From JARRPM01 sp963765545 (GTDB lineage Bacteria > Pseudomonadota > Gammaproteobacteria > Pseudomonadales > Halieaceae): a DNA stretch of 64,000 bases. The translations under genes were made by a program, and so were the position numbers. The stretch spans positions 372,001 through 436,000 of the forward strand of contig CAVXWW010000004.1 of assembly GCA_963765545.1 (NCBI GenBank), written 5' to 3'. This document shows, piece by piece, positions 25,795 through 34,297 of this stretch (within the stretch, counting starts at the first letter, position 1; every line of letters begins with the position of its first letter). A model generated the notes under the pieces. The model worked only from the letters and a program-made list of their open reading frames with translations. It was not told the DNA's origin and made no database searches.

Positions 25795-27117
25795 GTGAGA
25801 GAAGGAAGCCTGGAGGCGCCTACCCGCCATCCTATTGAATGGAAATCTGACAAATACTGGGATAAAGCGGACCTGGAGCAGGAGCTGGAGCGGGTCTACG
25901 ATATTTGCCACGGCTGTCGCCGTTGCGTTAGCCTGTGTGACTCTTTCCCCACCCTGTTCGACCTGGTGGATGAGTCGTCGACCATGGAGGTGGACGGGGT
26001 TGCCAAAGACGACTTCATCAAGGTAGTCGACCAATGTTACCTCTGCGACCTTTGCTACATGACCAAATGCCCCTACGTGCCCCCCCATGAGTGGAACGTG
26101 GATTTTCCGCACCTGATGTTGCGGGCCAAGGCGGTCAAGTTTCGGGAGGAGGGCGCCCGACTCAGGGACAGGGTGCTTACCAGCACCGATACCGTTTTCA
26201 AGATGACCTCGATTCCCCTGGTCGACGTTACCGTCAACACTTTTAATGCCAACAAGACGTTTCGCAAGGCGCTGGACTCCGCGGTGGGCATCCACCACGA
26301 GGCGCCTGTGCCGCAGTTCCATAGCAAGACCATGCGCAAACAGGTAAAGCCGCTGATTCGCGATATTCAACCGACAGCGATTGGCAGCACTACCGGCAAG
26401 GTGGCCTTGTATGCGACCTGCTACGGCAACTACAACAGCCCTGAGATTGGCGTTGATTTCGTCAAGGTCTTTCAGCACAACGATATCCACATTGATGTAG
26501 TGCCAAAGGAAAAGTGCTGTGGCATGCCCAAGCTGGAACTGGGCGACCTTGATGCGGTTAACAAGCTCAAAGAGGCCAACATTCCGGTGCTTGCCGCACT
26601 GGTGGACCAGGGTTACGACCTGATAGCGCCGATCCCGTCCTGTGTCCTGATGTACAAGCAGGAACTGCCGCTGATGTACCCGGACGACGAGCAGGTGAGG
26701 AAGGTGCAGGCGGCGTTTTTTGACCCCTTTGAATATCTCTGGCTGCGCCACAAGGGCGACGGCCTCAAAACCGAGTTTCCGATGGCCATGGGTGAGATAG
26801 CCTACCAGGTAGCCTGCCACCAGCGGGTACAGAACATTGGCCTGAAAACCCGTGATGTATTGAACCTGATCCCCGATACTCAAGTCACAGCCCAGGAGCG
26901 CTGCTCTGGCCACGATGGCACCTACGCCGTCAAGACAGAAACTCACGCCAAGTCGATCAAGATAGCCCGACCTGTCGTGCGCAAGGTTGACCAGCAGGCG
27001 CCCGACCACTTTACCAGTGATTGCCCCATGGCTGGCACCCAGATTGCAAACCTGTCTGAAAAGGTGTCCGCCGCAGAACACCCCATGACACTGTTGCGCC
27101 TGGCCTACGGGCTATAA
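25795..27117 (+). CDS. HdrD/GlpC-like iron-sulfur oxidoreductase
   Basis: A 440-residue protein, GTG start after GGAAG. Two [4Fe-4S] ferredoxin motifs: CHGCRRCVSLCDSFP near residue 40 and CYLCDLCYMTKCPYVPP near 83. Two CCG-type domains follow: CYGNYNSP...EKCCGMPKLE, and a second with CHQRVQNIG, ERCSGHDG and SDCPMAG, in which the CCG core is altered to CSG. It resembles heterodisulfide reductase subunit D and glycerol-3-phosphate dehydrogenase subunit C. With rubrerythrin before it and DUF3501 after it, a role as electron donor in peroxide reduction is plausible but inferred. No transmembrane helix. Confidence 0.88.
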   Translation: MREGSLEAPTRHPIEWKSDKYWDKADLEQELERVYDICHGCRRCVSLCDSFPTLFDLVDESSTMEVDGVAKDDFIKVVDQCYLCDLCYMTKCPYVPPHEWNVDFPHLMLRAKAVKFREEGARLRDRVLTSTDTVFKMTSIPLVDVTVNTFNANKTFRKALDSAVGIHHEAPVPQFHSKTMRKQVKPLIRDIQPTAIGSTTGKVALYATCYGNYNSPEIGVDFVKVFQHNDIHIDVVPKEKCCGMPKLELGDLDAVNKLKEANIPVLAALVDQGYDLIAPIPSCVLMYKQELPLMYPDDEQVRKVQAAFFDPFEYLWLRHKGDGLKTEFPMAMGEIAYQVACHQRVQNIGLKTRDVLNLIPDTQVTAQERCSGHDGTYAVKTETHAKSIKIARPVVRKVDQQAPDHFTSDCPMAGTQIANLSEKVSAAEHPMTLLRLAYGL

Positions 27118-27142
27118 CTATGGCTATAACTTTGGCTATAAC
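27110..27142 (+). repeat. Three copies of GGCTATAAC at 12-bp spacing
   Basis: GGCTATAAC occurs at 27110-27118, 27122-27130 and 27134-27142, giving a 12-base period with TAT and TTT between copies. The first copy encodes the C-terminal Gly-Leu and stop of the HdrD-like gene; the last runs into AAGGAGG, the ribosome-binding site of the DUF3501 gene. Such tracts can expand or shrink by slippage and so vary the intergenic spacing. Confidence 0.85.
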
Positions 27143-27157
27143 AAGGAGGAACAAGCA

Positions 27158-27757
27158 ATGAACGCCTTATCACGCGCTGATCTTTGGTCTTTGGAAGAGT
27201 ACGCCGAAAGACGACCAGCCTTTCGCCAGCAGGTTATGACGCACAAGAAAACCCGTCAGGTGCCTTTGGGAGAGCACGCGCGCCTGTACTTCGAGGACGC
27301 ATTGACGATCAAATACCAGATCCAGGAAATGCTGCGTATCGAAAAGGTGTTTGAGGCCGAGGGAATTAACGAGGAACTGGACTCCTACAATCCGCTTATT
27401 CCTGACGGTCATAACTGGAAAGCCACGTTCATGGTGGAGTACGCGGACCCTGAGGAGCGGGCACAGCGCCTGGCTGAGCTGATCGGCATAGAAGATAAAG
27501 TCTGGATGCAGGTAGAGGATTGCGACAAGGTATACCCAATTGCGGATGAAGATATTTCGCGGGAAAACGAGGTAAAGACATCCTCTGTCCATTTTCTGCG
27601 CTTCGAATTGACGCCGGTTATGATGGCCGCCCTCGGCAGTGGCGCCACTATATCCGCGGGGGTTGACCACCCGGCATATACTGTCGCTCCTTTTGAGTTG
27701 CAGCCTGACGTTGTGACCTCGCTCGCTGGGGATATCCAGGCGGTTGCAATCAACTGA
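27158..27757 (+). CDS. DUF3501 protein
   Basis: A 199-residue protein with DUF3501 features: ADLWSLEEYAERRPAFRQQVM at the start, VPLGEHARLYFEDALTIKYQIQEMLRIEKV, and NPLIPDGHNWKATFMVEY. The family has no known function but is nearly always found beside the HdrD-like gene and rubrerythrin. It lacks cysteines in recognisable metal motifs and has no signal peptide. A perfect AAGGAGG site lies eight bases before the ATG. Last gene of the trio; translated strongly judging by its ribosome-binding site. Confidence 0.85.
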   Translation: MNALSRADLWSLEEYAERRPAFRQQVMTHKKTRQVPLGEHARLYFEDALTIKYQIQEMLRIEKVFEAEGINEELDSYNPLIPDGHNWKATFMVEYADPEERAQRLAELIGIEDKVWMQVEDCDKVYPIADEDISRENEVKTSSVHFLRFELTPVMMAALGSGATISAGVDHPAYTVAPFELQPDVVTSLAGDIQAVAIN

Positions 27758-27880
27758 AGTCTGTTTGTATGCGTTTTGTAAAAGTCAAACAGGCGCGGGA
27801 CGTTCCATGGGTGGACAAGCGCCCTGCAGTGGAGTAATACATACTGATGTGCCTGCTACTGGGTCCCTGGACGCAAACAG

Positions 27881-28375
27881 ATGTATGGCAAGACGGCAGG
27901 AATAACGACAATCGTGCTCGCCCTGGTGTGGTCGGCCAATGGCAGTGCTTTTCGCAACTGTGGCACCCAGGACAGTGAAGCCTGGATGGCTGCAACCCGA
28001 TACACGGTGGGCGAGCTGGCCTTCGATGACACCACCGGTTTTGCCTCCGGCACTGAGACATTCTACAACTACTCCAATGCCTATGAGTCTGGCACCGGCG
28101 AGTGCCACGTCACCTATGAACTGAGTGGCAGTTACGTGCCCGGAGTGGAGGTGTTCGTCCTGAGCGCCACCCGTACCAATTACAGCTCCTCATGTCCCCC
28201 GGCACTTCTTCATATAGAATACCCGCCCACCATGACGCACTCCTTCCAGATGGAGTACGCTGTCGATGGATCCGCGGTGGTCAACAGCGCCGACAGCGGA
28301 GAGCCCGTGGCCGGCGGCTCCTGGCAGCCCGGTAAGGCTGTCTATAAAACCGGAGAGCAGTGCTCAATTTTTTAG
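27881..28375 (+). CDS. Secreted protein of unknown function, 164 residues
   Basis: A signal peptide (residues 1-23, ending NGSAF) precedes a beta-rich mature protein with four cysteines (RNCGTQ, GECHVTY, SSCPPA, EQCSIF) that probably form two disulfides. Aromatic-rich and Ser/Thr-rich throughout. I recognise no family. Ribosome-binding site weak. It precedes the GNAT gene by 37 bases and may be co-transcribed with it. Confidence 0.5.
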   Translation: MYGKTAGITTIVLALVWSANGSAFRNCGTQDSEAWMAATRYTVGELAFDDTTGFASGTETFYNYSNAYESGTGECHVTYELSGSYVPGVEVFVLSATRTNYSSSCPPALLHIEYPPTMTHSFQMEYAVDGSAVVNSADSGEPVAGGSWQPGKAVYKTGEQCSIF

Positions 28376-28412
28376 AGCGCTGGTTAATAAGCATCCCCTT
28401 GCTGGAACCTCG

Positions 28413-28907
28413 ATGAATATAGAAGTAGTACGGGCGGATTACGCCGATACACAGCATGCAGCTGACCTCGTTTTTTTACTGAACAGCTATGCGTGCGACC
28501 CTATGGGCGGAGGTGAGGCCCTGTCGCCCCATGTGCAGCAGAACCTTGTAGCAACACTGGCCACGCTGCCGCATGCGGTGAGCTTCCTGTGCTACGTGGA
28601 TGGGAAGCCAGCGGGGCTGGCGAACTGTTTCGAAGGCTTTTCCACTTTCAGTTGCCGCAAGTTGCTCAACATACACGATATTGCCGTGCTGTCGGATTAC
28701 AGGGGCCTTGGCCTGAGCCAGCGTTTACTGGAGCAAATAGACCAGGTCGCAAGAGAAGCTGGCTGCGTGAAGCTGACGCTGGAAGTGCTGGAGGGAAATC
28801 TGCCGGCCACTAATGCGTACCAGAAATTCGGCTTCGCCGCCTACCAGCTAGACCCCGCCATGGGCAGGGCGATGTTCTGGGAAAGGCCTGTGCGGGACCC
28901 GGCATAA
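28413..28907 (+). CDS. GNAT-family N-acetyltransferase
   Basis: A 164-residue acetyltransferase. Acetyl-CoA-binding motif A is IHDIAVLSDYRGLGLSQRLLEQI, followed by a beta-bulge strand VKLTLEVLEGN and the motif B helix NAYQKFGFAAY. The N-terminal part (MNIEVVRADY...) matches the typical GNAT start. I chose the ATG at 28413; the frame extends upstream into the preceding gene without GNAT similarity. Substrate unknown; single-domain cytosolic enzyme. Confidence 0.88.
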   Translation: MNIEVVRADYADTQHAADLVFLLNSYACDPMGGGEALSPHVQQNLVATLATLPHAVSFLCYVDGKPAGLANCFEGFSTFSCRKLLNIHDIAVLSDYRGLGLSQRLLEQIDQVAREAGCVKLTLEVLEGNLPATNAYQKFGFAAYQLDPAMGRAMFWERPVRDPA

Positions 28908-28946
28908 ACGCTTAGGGCATCTCGTGGTGCAGCGCTGGCAGGCAGT

Positions 28947-29846
28947 TTACTCCAGCAGGTTATCCCGCAGTTGCCTGATGTCGGCAGCGCTCAACTGCAA
29001 GCCCTTGGCGACATAGTTGTCAAAGTTACCCCAGGTGGCGTCGATCTCTTCAAATCCCGCCTCCAGCCAGGCTCGCTCAACGCCCAGCAGTACCGAGATG
29101 TTGTCCGCTACTTCCTCGCCCTTGAACATTCGGAGCATCATTAACTCTCTACTGCGCGCCTCCAGCGCTGGTTCCAGGCTGGCCATATAGTCCTGCATAA
29201 CGATGTCCTGCGGTACCCCCAGGATGCGCAACAAAATGGCCGCAGCAAACCCTGTGCGATCCTTGCCCGCAGTGCAGTGCCAGAGCACCGGCGCACCATT
29301 GGCGTCTTCGATCGCGCGGATGAACTGGCTGAATTGCGGCGTGAACTCATCGGCGAACTGGCGGTTGGCCTGTTCCATCGTCAGGTTTGGGTCGAAGTCC
29401 GCAAAGTCATTAGACTCGACCCGTGCCGATATTTCGGCAAACAGGTTTCGATTGCCTTCATCCAGTACCGGGATATCGACTACCGTAAACCTCGCGGGCT
29501 CCGGCAATCGGTTGGGCTCCTCCTCTTTTTCTGCTGTGGAGCGAAAGTCGATAAACGTTGCCAGGTTCAAGGCCTGAAGATTGACCAGGTCTGCCCTTGA
29601 TGCTTCAGCGAAATTTCCGGCGCGGTACAGTCGTCCCCACTTCACGACCCTGCCATCCTCCGCCCGGTAACCGCCCAGGTCGCGCAAGTTGGATATGCCC
29701 TCAAAATTGAGCAGGCGATGGGCATTGCGTTGATCTGGCGGTAGCTGGGCAGGTATTTGCAGCGCGGGCGCCGGAATGAACTGGATAACCGCGACCATCA
29801 GTGCAGCGGCGGCAAGCGTTGTGCCGAATACTTTGGTTTTTGTCAC
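28947..29846 (-). CDS. Exported protein-tyrosine phosphatase (Y_phosphatase3 type)
   Basis: A 299-residue protein. N-terminal membrane or signal segment (residues 8-25) followed by FEGISNLRDLGGYRAEDGR, the start of the tyrosine-phosphatase family that includes Mycobacterium PtpB. The P-loop HCTAGKDRTGFAAAILLRILGVP holds the Cys, Lys, Asp and Arg of this dual-specificity or lipid/tyrosine phosphatase type. GTG start after AAGGA. It should act in the periplasm or at the surface. Substrate unknown. Divergent from the DUF2058 gene. Confidence 0.9.
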   Translation of the reverse strand: MTKTKVFGTTLAAAALMVAVIQFIPAPALQIPAQLPPDQRNAHRLLNFEGISNLRDLGGYRAEDGRVVKWGRLYRAGNFAEASRADLVNLQALNLATFIDFRSTAEKEEEPNRLPEPARFTVVDIPVLDEGNRNLFAEISARVESNDFADFDPNLTMEQANRQFADEFTPQFSQFIRAIEDANGAPVLWHCTAGKDRTGFAAAILLRILGVPQDIVMQDYMASLEPALEARSRELMMLRMFKGEEVADNISVLLGVERAWLEAGFEEIDATWGNFDNYVAKGLQLSAADIRQLRDNLLE

Positions 29847-29992
29847 TCTGGATTCCTTGAGATATCTCTGTGCGGCGAGAGGATAGCATCGAAATGACCC
29901 GTTTAAACAGTTGGGTAAGCCGGCGGTGTTTGCCTGCGAGCTGTGATTTAACGATAATCGGGTAACCCAGCTACACAGTGAAGATATTTCCT

Positions 29993-30529
29993 ATGGCATC
30001 CCTGCAAGACCAACTCCTGAAGGCCGGCATCGTCGATTCCAAGAAGGCGAAGAAAATCGGCAAGGAGAAGCGCAAAGAAGCAAAAAGCCAGCCCAAGGGC
30101 CACGCACCGGTCGATGAAACCCGGGAACAGGTCAGGCGTGCGCAGGCGGAAAAAGCCGAACGGGACAGGGAGCTCAACCGGCAGCAGCAGCTCGCCAGCG
30201 AGAAAAAAGCCGTGCAGGCCCAGGTGATCCAGCTGATAAAAATGAACCGGATAGAGCGCGGCGCCGGGGATGTGCCCTACCAGTTTACCGATGGCAAGAA
30301 AATCAAGAAAATCTACGTGACGCAGCAACTGCAGAACGAGCTGATTCGCGGGCGCCTGGCGATAGCACGGCTGGACGGGGGTTATGAGTTGTTGCCGGCG
30401 GCTGCGGCCAGGAAAATCATGCAGCGCGACGAAGCGGCTGTTCTATTGCTCAACACCAGTGAACCGGCGGCGCCCGGTGAAGAAGATCCCTATGCAGACT
30501 ATGAAATACCTGACGACCTGATGTGGTAG
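29993..30529 (+). CDS. DUF2058 (YaiL-like) protein
   Basis: A 178-residue very basic N-terminal protein (SLQDQLLKAGIVDSKKAKKIGKEKRKE) with a long charged coiled coil to about residue 75, then a compact C-terminal domain with RIERGAGDVPYQFTDGKKIKKIYV. This is the DUF2058/YaiL family pattern. YaiL-type proteins are nucleoid or ribosome associated in large-scale screens; a direct role is not established. ATG start at 29993; the frame begins five residues earlier at a GTG. Confidence 0.85.
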   Translation: MASLQDQLLKAGIVDSKKAKKIGKEKRKEAKSQPKGHAPVDETREQVRRAQAEKAERDRELNRQQQLASEKKAVQAQVIQLIKMNRIERGAGDVPYQFTDGKKIKKIYVTQQLQNELIRGRLAIARLDGGYELLPAAAARKIMQRDEAAVLLLNTSEPAAPGEEDPYADYEIPDDLMW

Positions 30530-30587
30530 CAGTCCTGCCGTACCGTGATTGACCGACAATCGGGTGATCTATATCGCTGAGGCCAGA

Positions 30588-31190
30588 TTACTCCAGGCTT
30601 TGCTGCCCGGTGCCGGTTGGCGTCCCGCGCCGCTGAATGCCGGACTGGCCGGTGTCCGGCCGGGAATGTACATTGATCGCTTCCGGCAGGGGTGCCAGCA
30701 GCTCTCCACCCCACTGGTGGTGCGGCATATGGTTGACCATATCTTCAACATCAACCAGCGAGACAAGCCCCACCAGGGGTTGGATGGCCTGGCCACCTCC
30801 TGCGTCGTTACTCCAGCGCGCAAAGGTACTGCCGGTCACCTGGTGTTGGCGATTGAAGGTCACCAGCAGGAATTCGCCGTGCATATGGGCGTTGCCCCAG
30901 TCCGCGGACAGCAGGTCCACTCCCAGCGCGCCCAGGCTCAGGCCGAACGTGTCCTCCCGGATCTGCCAGAACTCCCAGGCCAGGACATACCCGTTGCCTG
31001 CCTCTGACAGTCGAGCGGGCGGCCCCAATCGGTCCAGGACTTCGGCCAGCAATACGTCCCGGCTGCTGTCCGGTAGCAACTCGGGTGAGAGCTTTGTACC
31101 TAACTCGTAGCGCCATTGGGTGCAGCCCGACATCAGGATCGCCAGCAGCAGGCACAGGGGAAGGACTAGCAGTGCGGGTCGTTCAGGCAT
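30588..31190 (-). CDS. Lipoprotein of unknown function with C-terminal extension
   Basis: A 200-residue protein with a signal peptide ending in lipobox LMSGC (cysteine at residue 23). The next part has VLLAEVLDRLGPPARLSEAGNGYVLAWEFW, the helix-loop-glycine pattern (xRLGxP) seen in the BamE/SmpA fold. The C-terminal third is Gly/Pro/His-rich and unstructured. Its ATG overlaps the last eight bases of the next gene upstream, which encodes a second BamE-like lipoprotein, so the pair is translationally coupled. Function unknown; it is not BamE itself. Confidence 0.6.
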   Translation of the reverse strand: MPERPALLVLPLCLLLAILMSGCTQWRYELGTKLSPELLPDSSRDVLLAEVLDRLGPPARLSEAGNGYVLAWEFWQIREDTFGLSLGALGVDLLSADWGNAHMHGEFLLVTFNRQHQVTGSTFARWSNDAGGGQAIQPLVGLVSLVDVEDMVNHMPHHQWGGELLAPLPEAINVHSRPDTGQSGIQRRGTPTGTGQQSLE

Positions 31191-31551
31191 CCGCGGGTTG
31201 GTCTATCCGGGTGGAATAATCGGTCAGGACATCGTTCTCATCAAAAAAGAGAATTGCCCTGTCATAGTGGGTCTCGATTTTCATGCGGTTGTAGACTATC
31301 AGGATCAAACCGTTGCCCTTGGAGCGTTCAAACAGGTAGTACAAGACGGTTTCCTCTTCCAGGGATATCACCTGGGAGGGTGGGCCGAGCAGTGACAATA
31401 CTTCCTTGCGTGTGCTCTGGCCGGTGACCAGTTGTCGCGTGACGTCATCCTGCCAGGTGACTTCCACCCCGCGCTTGTTTTCATATTGGGCACAGCCGGT
31501 CAGCAGGCCCATCAACAGACAGGCAAGGACGCCCGCAGTCATGTGCTTCAT
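31183..31551 (-). CDS. Small BamE/SmpA-fold-like lipoprotein
   Basis: A 122-residue protein with a signal peptide and lipobox LLTGC (cysteine at residue 20). The mature part contains DVTRQLVTGQSTRKEVLSLLGPPSQVISL, the helix and LG-PP loop of BamE/SmpA-like proteins, followed by VLYYLFE and a C-terminal strand region. The ATG at 31551 follows GGAG; a longer frame adds 14 residues before the signal peptide. First gene of a two-gene coupled operon. Envelope role likely, partner unknown. Confidence 0.65.
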   Translation of the reverse strand: MKHMTAGVLACLLMGLLTGCAQYENKRGVEVTWQDDVTRQLVTGQSTRKEVLSLLGPPSQVISLEEETVLYYLFERSKGNGLILIVYNRMKIETHYDRAILFFDENDVLTDYSTRIDQPADA

Positions 31552-31778
31552 CACTAGTATCTCCAGGGGTGAGGTCTGCGTAGAATATGCCATCTATGAT
31601 GACAGGGGTACAAGCTTCGTCTGCGACTACGCACAGATGCTGGACAGGCGGGAATTTCCGGTCGCCTTCTGGACAAGGGCAGTAACAGGTGCGCTTTTTC
31701 TGGCCAGTGATACTTAACTGGTAAAAAATTGATTAAGATAGAGTGATTGATTATTACAATAATGACAGGAAAAACACT

Positions 31779-33932
31779 ATGAGAATGAGTGTCGCGCCCT
31801 GGCTTCTGATAGCCGCTTTCATTGCCAGCCTCTATGGTTGCTCCCGCGAAACACCCCCGGCCGCTGAAACCGCGCCGCTGGCTGTCACCGAGGTCGAGGC
31901 GCCGATAGCGGCGCCCGTCCCGCCAGCGCTGGCTCCCGATGTAGAATGGCTCCTGCACGGCCTGAACCAGGCGGAAACACGGTTCAGCTCGCTGGCGGAC
32001 ATCAATGACGGCAATGTGGCTGGTCTGGGCCTGGCCTGGTATTTCGACTACCCCACAGCGCGAGGGCTGGAGGCCACCCCGCTTGTCATCGACGGTGTTA
32101 TCTACACAACCGGCTCCTGGAGCATGGTGTTTGCCAATGATGCCGCTACTGGCGAATTGCTCTGGTTCTATGACCCCGAGGTTCCGCGTAACTGGGCCGT
32201 TCACGCCTGTTGTGATGTGGTTAACCGCGGGGTTGCCCACGCCAAGGGGCGCCTGTTTTTTGGCACCCTCGACGGCAGGTTGATCAGCCTCAATGCAGCC
32301 GACGGCTCTGTGCGTTGGGAAAAGCAGACCACCGATAAGGAGCGTCCCTACACCATCACCGGCGCCCCGCGTATCGTTAAGGACAAGGTCATCATCGGCA
32401 ATGGTGGTGGCGAGTTCGGTGTGCGTGGCTATGTCTCTGCCTACCGGCTTGAAGACGGCGAGCAGGCCTGGCGTTTTTACACGGTGCCTGGCAACCCCAA
32501 AGACGGGTTCGAAAGCGAGGCCATGGAGCACGCGGCGAAAACCTGGGGTGGTGGCGAGTGGTGGGTAGTAGGGGGTGGCGGTACCGTATGGGATTCCATG
32601 GCCTACGATCCGGAGCTTAACCTGCTCTACGTGGGCGTAGGTAATGGTGCGCCCTGGAACAGGCAGATACGCAGTCCCGACGGCGGTGATAACCTGTATC
32701 TGTCTTCCATACTGGCACTCAATCCTGATGATGGCAGCTACGTGTGGCACTACCAGACTACACCTGGCGAAACCTGGGATTACACCGCAACGCAGCACAT
32801 GATACTGGCTGAGCTTGATCTCGATGGTGCCACGCGAAAGGTGATCATGCAGGCGCCCAAAAACGGGTTCTTCTACGTACTGGACCGAAAGACAGGCGAA
32901 CTGCTTTCCGCAGACGCCTACGCTGCCATGACCTGGGCTACCCATGTGGATATGGAAACCGGCCGACCGGTGGAAACCGAGGGTGCTCGCTACGTTGGAG
33001 AGGCCACTGGATTGCATTTTCCGGGCCCGATCGGCGGCCACAACTGGCATCCGATGAGCTACAGCCCCGACACAGGGCTGGTATATATACCGGCCCAGGA
33101 CGCCCCCTGGGTGTATTCCACAGATGGCGAGTTCCGTCACCGCAAGGGCTTCTGGAACACAGGCACGGATAACCGTCCCGCCAGCTTGCCGGATGATGCG
33201 GCGGAAAGGCAGTCTGTACTGGATACCATCACCGGCGCCATTATCGCCTGGGACCCGGTAGCGAAGAAACCGCGCTGGCGGGTGGATCACGAGGGGCCGT
33301 GGAACGGCGGTATGCTGTCGACGGCAGGTAACCTGCTGTTCCAGGGCAATTCATCGGGCCAGGTGGTAGCCTATCGCGCGGAGACGGGCGAGAAACTGTG
33401 GGCCTTTGATGCCCAGACGGGGGTGGTAGCCCCGCCCGTCACGTTCCGCCTTGGCGGTACTCAATACCTGGCGCTGGTAGCCGGGTGGGGTGGTTCCCTC
33501 GCACTGGTGGGGGGAGAGGCGCTTACCGCGGGCCCCATCGCCAATCGCAGTCGCCTGTTAGTCTTTAAGCTGGATGGCAAGGCGGCATTGCCACCGGCCG
33601 AGCCCGTGGCGCTGGTAATTGCGCCGCCGGAGCTGACAGCCTCGGCGGAACAGGTCGCGGCCGGGCGCAAGGAGTACCTGACTTACTGTGTTTACTGTCA
33701 CGGTGACGGCGCGGTGAGTGGCGGCGCTACACCTGACCTGCGGGCGCTGACTGCGGAAAAACACGCCATGTGGGATGCGATTGTGCTGGGTGGTATGCAC
33801 TGGCAGAACGGTATGGTGGGATTCGGTGGTGAGTTGGACAAGGAGCAGTCGGACAACATACATCACTATGTGATTGAGCGAGCGCATTTTTCGCTTAAGG
33901 ACAAGGCAGCTGAGGATGTCAGCGGTCAGTAA
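31779..33932 (+). CDS. PQQ-dependent quinohaemoprotein alcohol dehydrogenase, lipoprotein form
   Basis: A 717-residue protein. N-terminal signal peptide with lipobox LYGC, so it is anchored to a membrane by lipid. An eight-bladed PQQ propeller follows, with the adjacent cysteine pair C144-C145 (VHACCDVVN) that stacks on PQQ, catalytic Asp at D334 in ETWDYTATQ, and tryptophan docking motifs. A C-terminal cytochrome c domain has the haem motif C637-VYC-H641. The residue two after the catalytic Asp is Thr336, not Asp, so the lanthanide-type signature is absent and a calcium enzyme is predicted. It oxidises alcohols in the periplasm and passes electrons to cytochrome c or quinone. No PQQ genes are nearby. 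Confidence 0.92.
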   Translation: MRMSVAPWLLIAAFIASLYGCSRETPPAAETAPLAVTEVEAPIAAPVPPALAPDVEWLLHGLNQAETRFSSLADINDGNVAGLGLAWYFDYPTARGLEATPLVIDGVIYTTGSWSMVFANDAATGELLWFYDPEVPRNWAVHACCDVVNRGVAHAKGRLFFGTLDGRLISLNAADGSVRWEKQTTDKERPYTITGAPRIVKDKVIIGNGGGEFGVRGYVSAYRLEDGEQAWRFYTVPGNPKDGFESEAMEHAAKTWGGGEWWVVGGGGTVWDSMAYDPELNLLYVGVGNGAPWNRQIRSPDGGDNLYLSSILALNPDDGSYVWHYQTTPGETWDYTATQHMILAELDLDGATRKVIMQAPKNGFFYVLDRKTGELLSADAYAAMTWATHVDMETGRPVETEGARYVGEATGLHFPGPIGGHNWHPMSYSPDTGLVYIPAQDAPWVYSTDGEFRHRKGFWNTGTDNRPASLPDDAAERQSVLDTITGAIIAWDPVAKKPRWRVDHEGPWNGGMLSTAGNLLFQGNSSGQVVAYRAETGEKLWAFDAQTGVVAPPVTFRLGGTQYLALVAGWGGSLALVGGEALTAGPIANRSRLLVFKLDGKAALPPAEPVALVIAPPELTASAEQVAAGRKEYLTYCVYCHGDGAVSGGATPDLRALTAEKHAMWDAIVLGGMHWQNGMVGFGGELDKEQSDNIHHYVIERAHFSLKDKAAEDVSGQ

Positions 33933-33992
33933 GGGCTTTACGCGGTATGCGGGCGAGCAACGACTGATGGTCGCATCTGCGCGGTAAACAAT

Positions 33993-34027
33993 AAAAAAGG
34001 GCCTGCACGTTTTCGTGCAAGCCCTTT
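33993..34027 (-). terminator. Strong bidirectional intrinsic terminator
   Basis: The arms 33996-34009 and 34014-34027 pair with one mismatch around a TTTT loop. On the minus strand the stem is followed by a TTTTTT run (33998-33993), ending the cold-shock gene. On the plus strand it also lies behind the PQQ dehydrogenase gene, though the T-run there is poorer. Confidence 0.85.
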
Positions 34028-34087
34028 GATATTTCTATCCTGGTGAAACGACACCGCGCCGCGTGGGCGAGGCGTCATCTTACCAAT

Positions 34088-34297
34088 TTAGACGGCGACG
34101 ATATTTTCAGCCTGAGGGCCTTTCTGGCCAGCAGTAACTGTGAACTCAACGCGCTGGCCTTCGGCCAGGGTCTTGAAGCCGGAGCCAGAAATGGCGCTGA
34201 AGTGAGCAAAAACGTCAGGGCCGTCTTCCTGGGCGATAAAGCCAAAACCTTTTGATTCGTTAAACCACTTCACAGTACCGGTAACAGTGTTAGACAT
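34088..34297 (-). CDS. CspA-family cold-shock protein
   Basis: A 69-residue single-stranded RNA/DNA-binding OB-fold protein of normal length. RNP1 is KGFGFI and RNP2 is DVFAHFSAI; the N-terminus GTVKWFNESKG is typical. The ATG at 34297 has AGGAT eight bases before it; an ATG six bases earlier is too close to that site. About 250 bases without a gene lie upstream, which would allow a long structured 5' leader as in cspA of E. coli. Transcription ends at the terminator just downstream. Confidence 0.95.
   Translation of the reverse strand: MSNTVTGTVKWFNESKGFGFIAQEDGPDVFAHFSAISGSGFKTLAEGQRVEFTVTAGQKGPQAENIVAV

Noticed and set aside
25747..27081. Minus-strand 444-codon frame opposite the HdrD-like gene
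   Set aside because: Exact antisense of a gene with conserved Fe-S motifs; no ribosome-binding site or domain.
31554..33290. Minus-strand 578-codon frame opposite the PQQ dehydrogenase
   Set aside because: Long open antisense frame created by codon bias; no recognisable domain, and the plus strand is an intact enzyme.
31779..33932. Lanthanide-dependent (XoxF/PedH-type) alcohol dehydrogenase
   Set aside because: The residue two after catalytic D334 is Thr, not Asp, so the lanthanide signature is absent.
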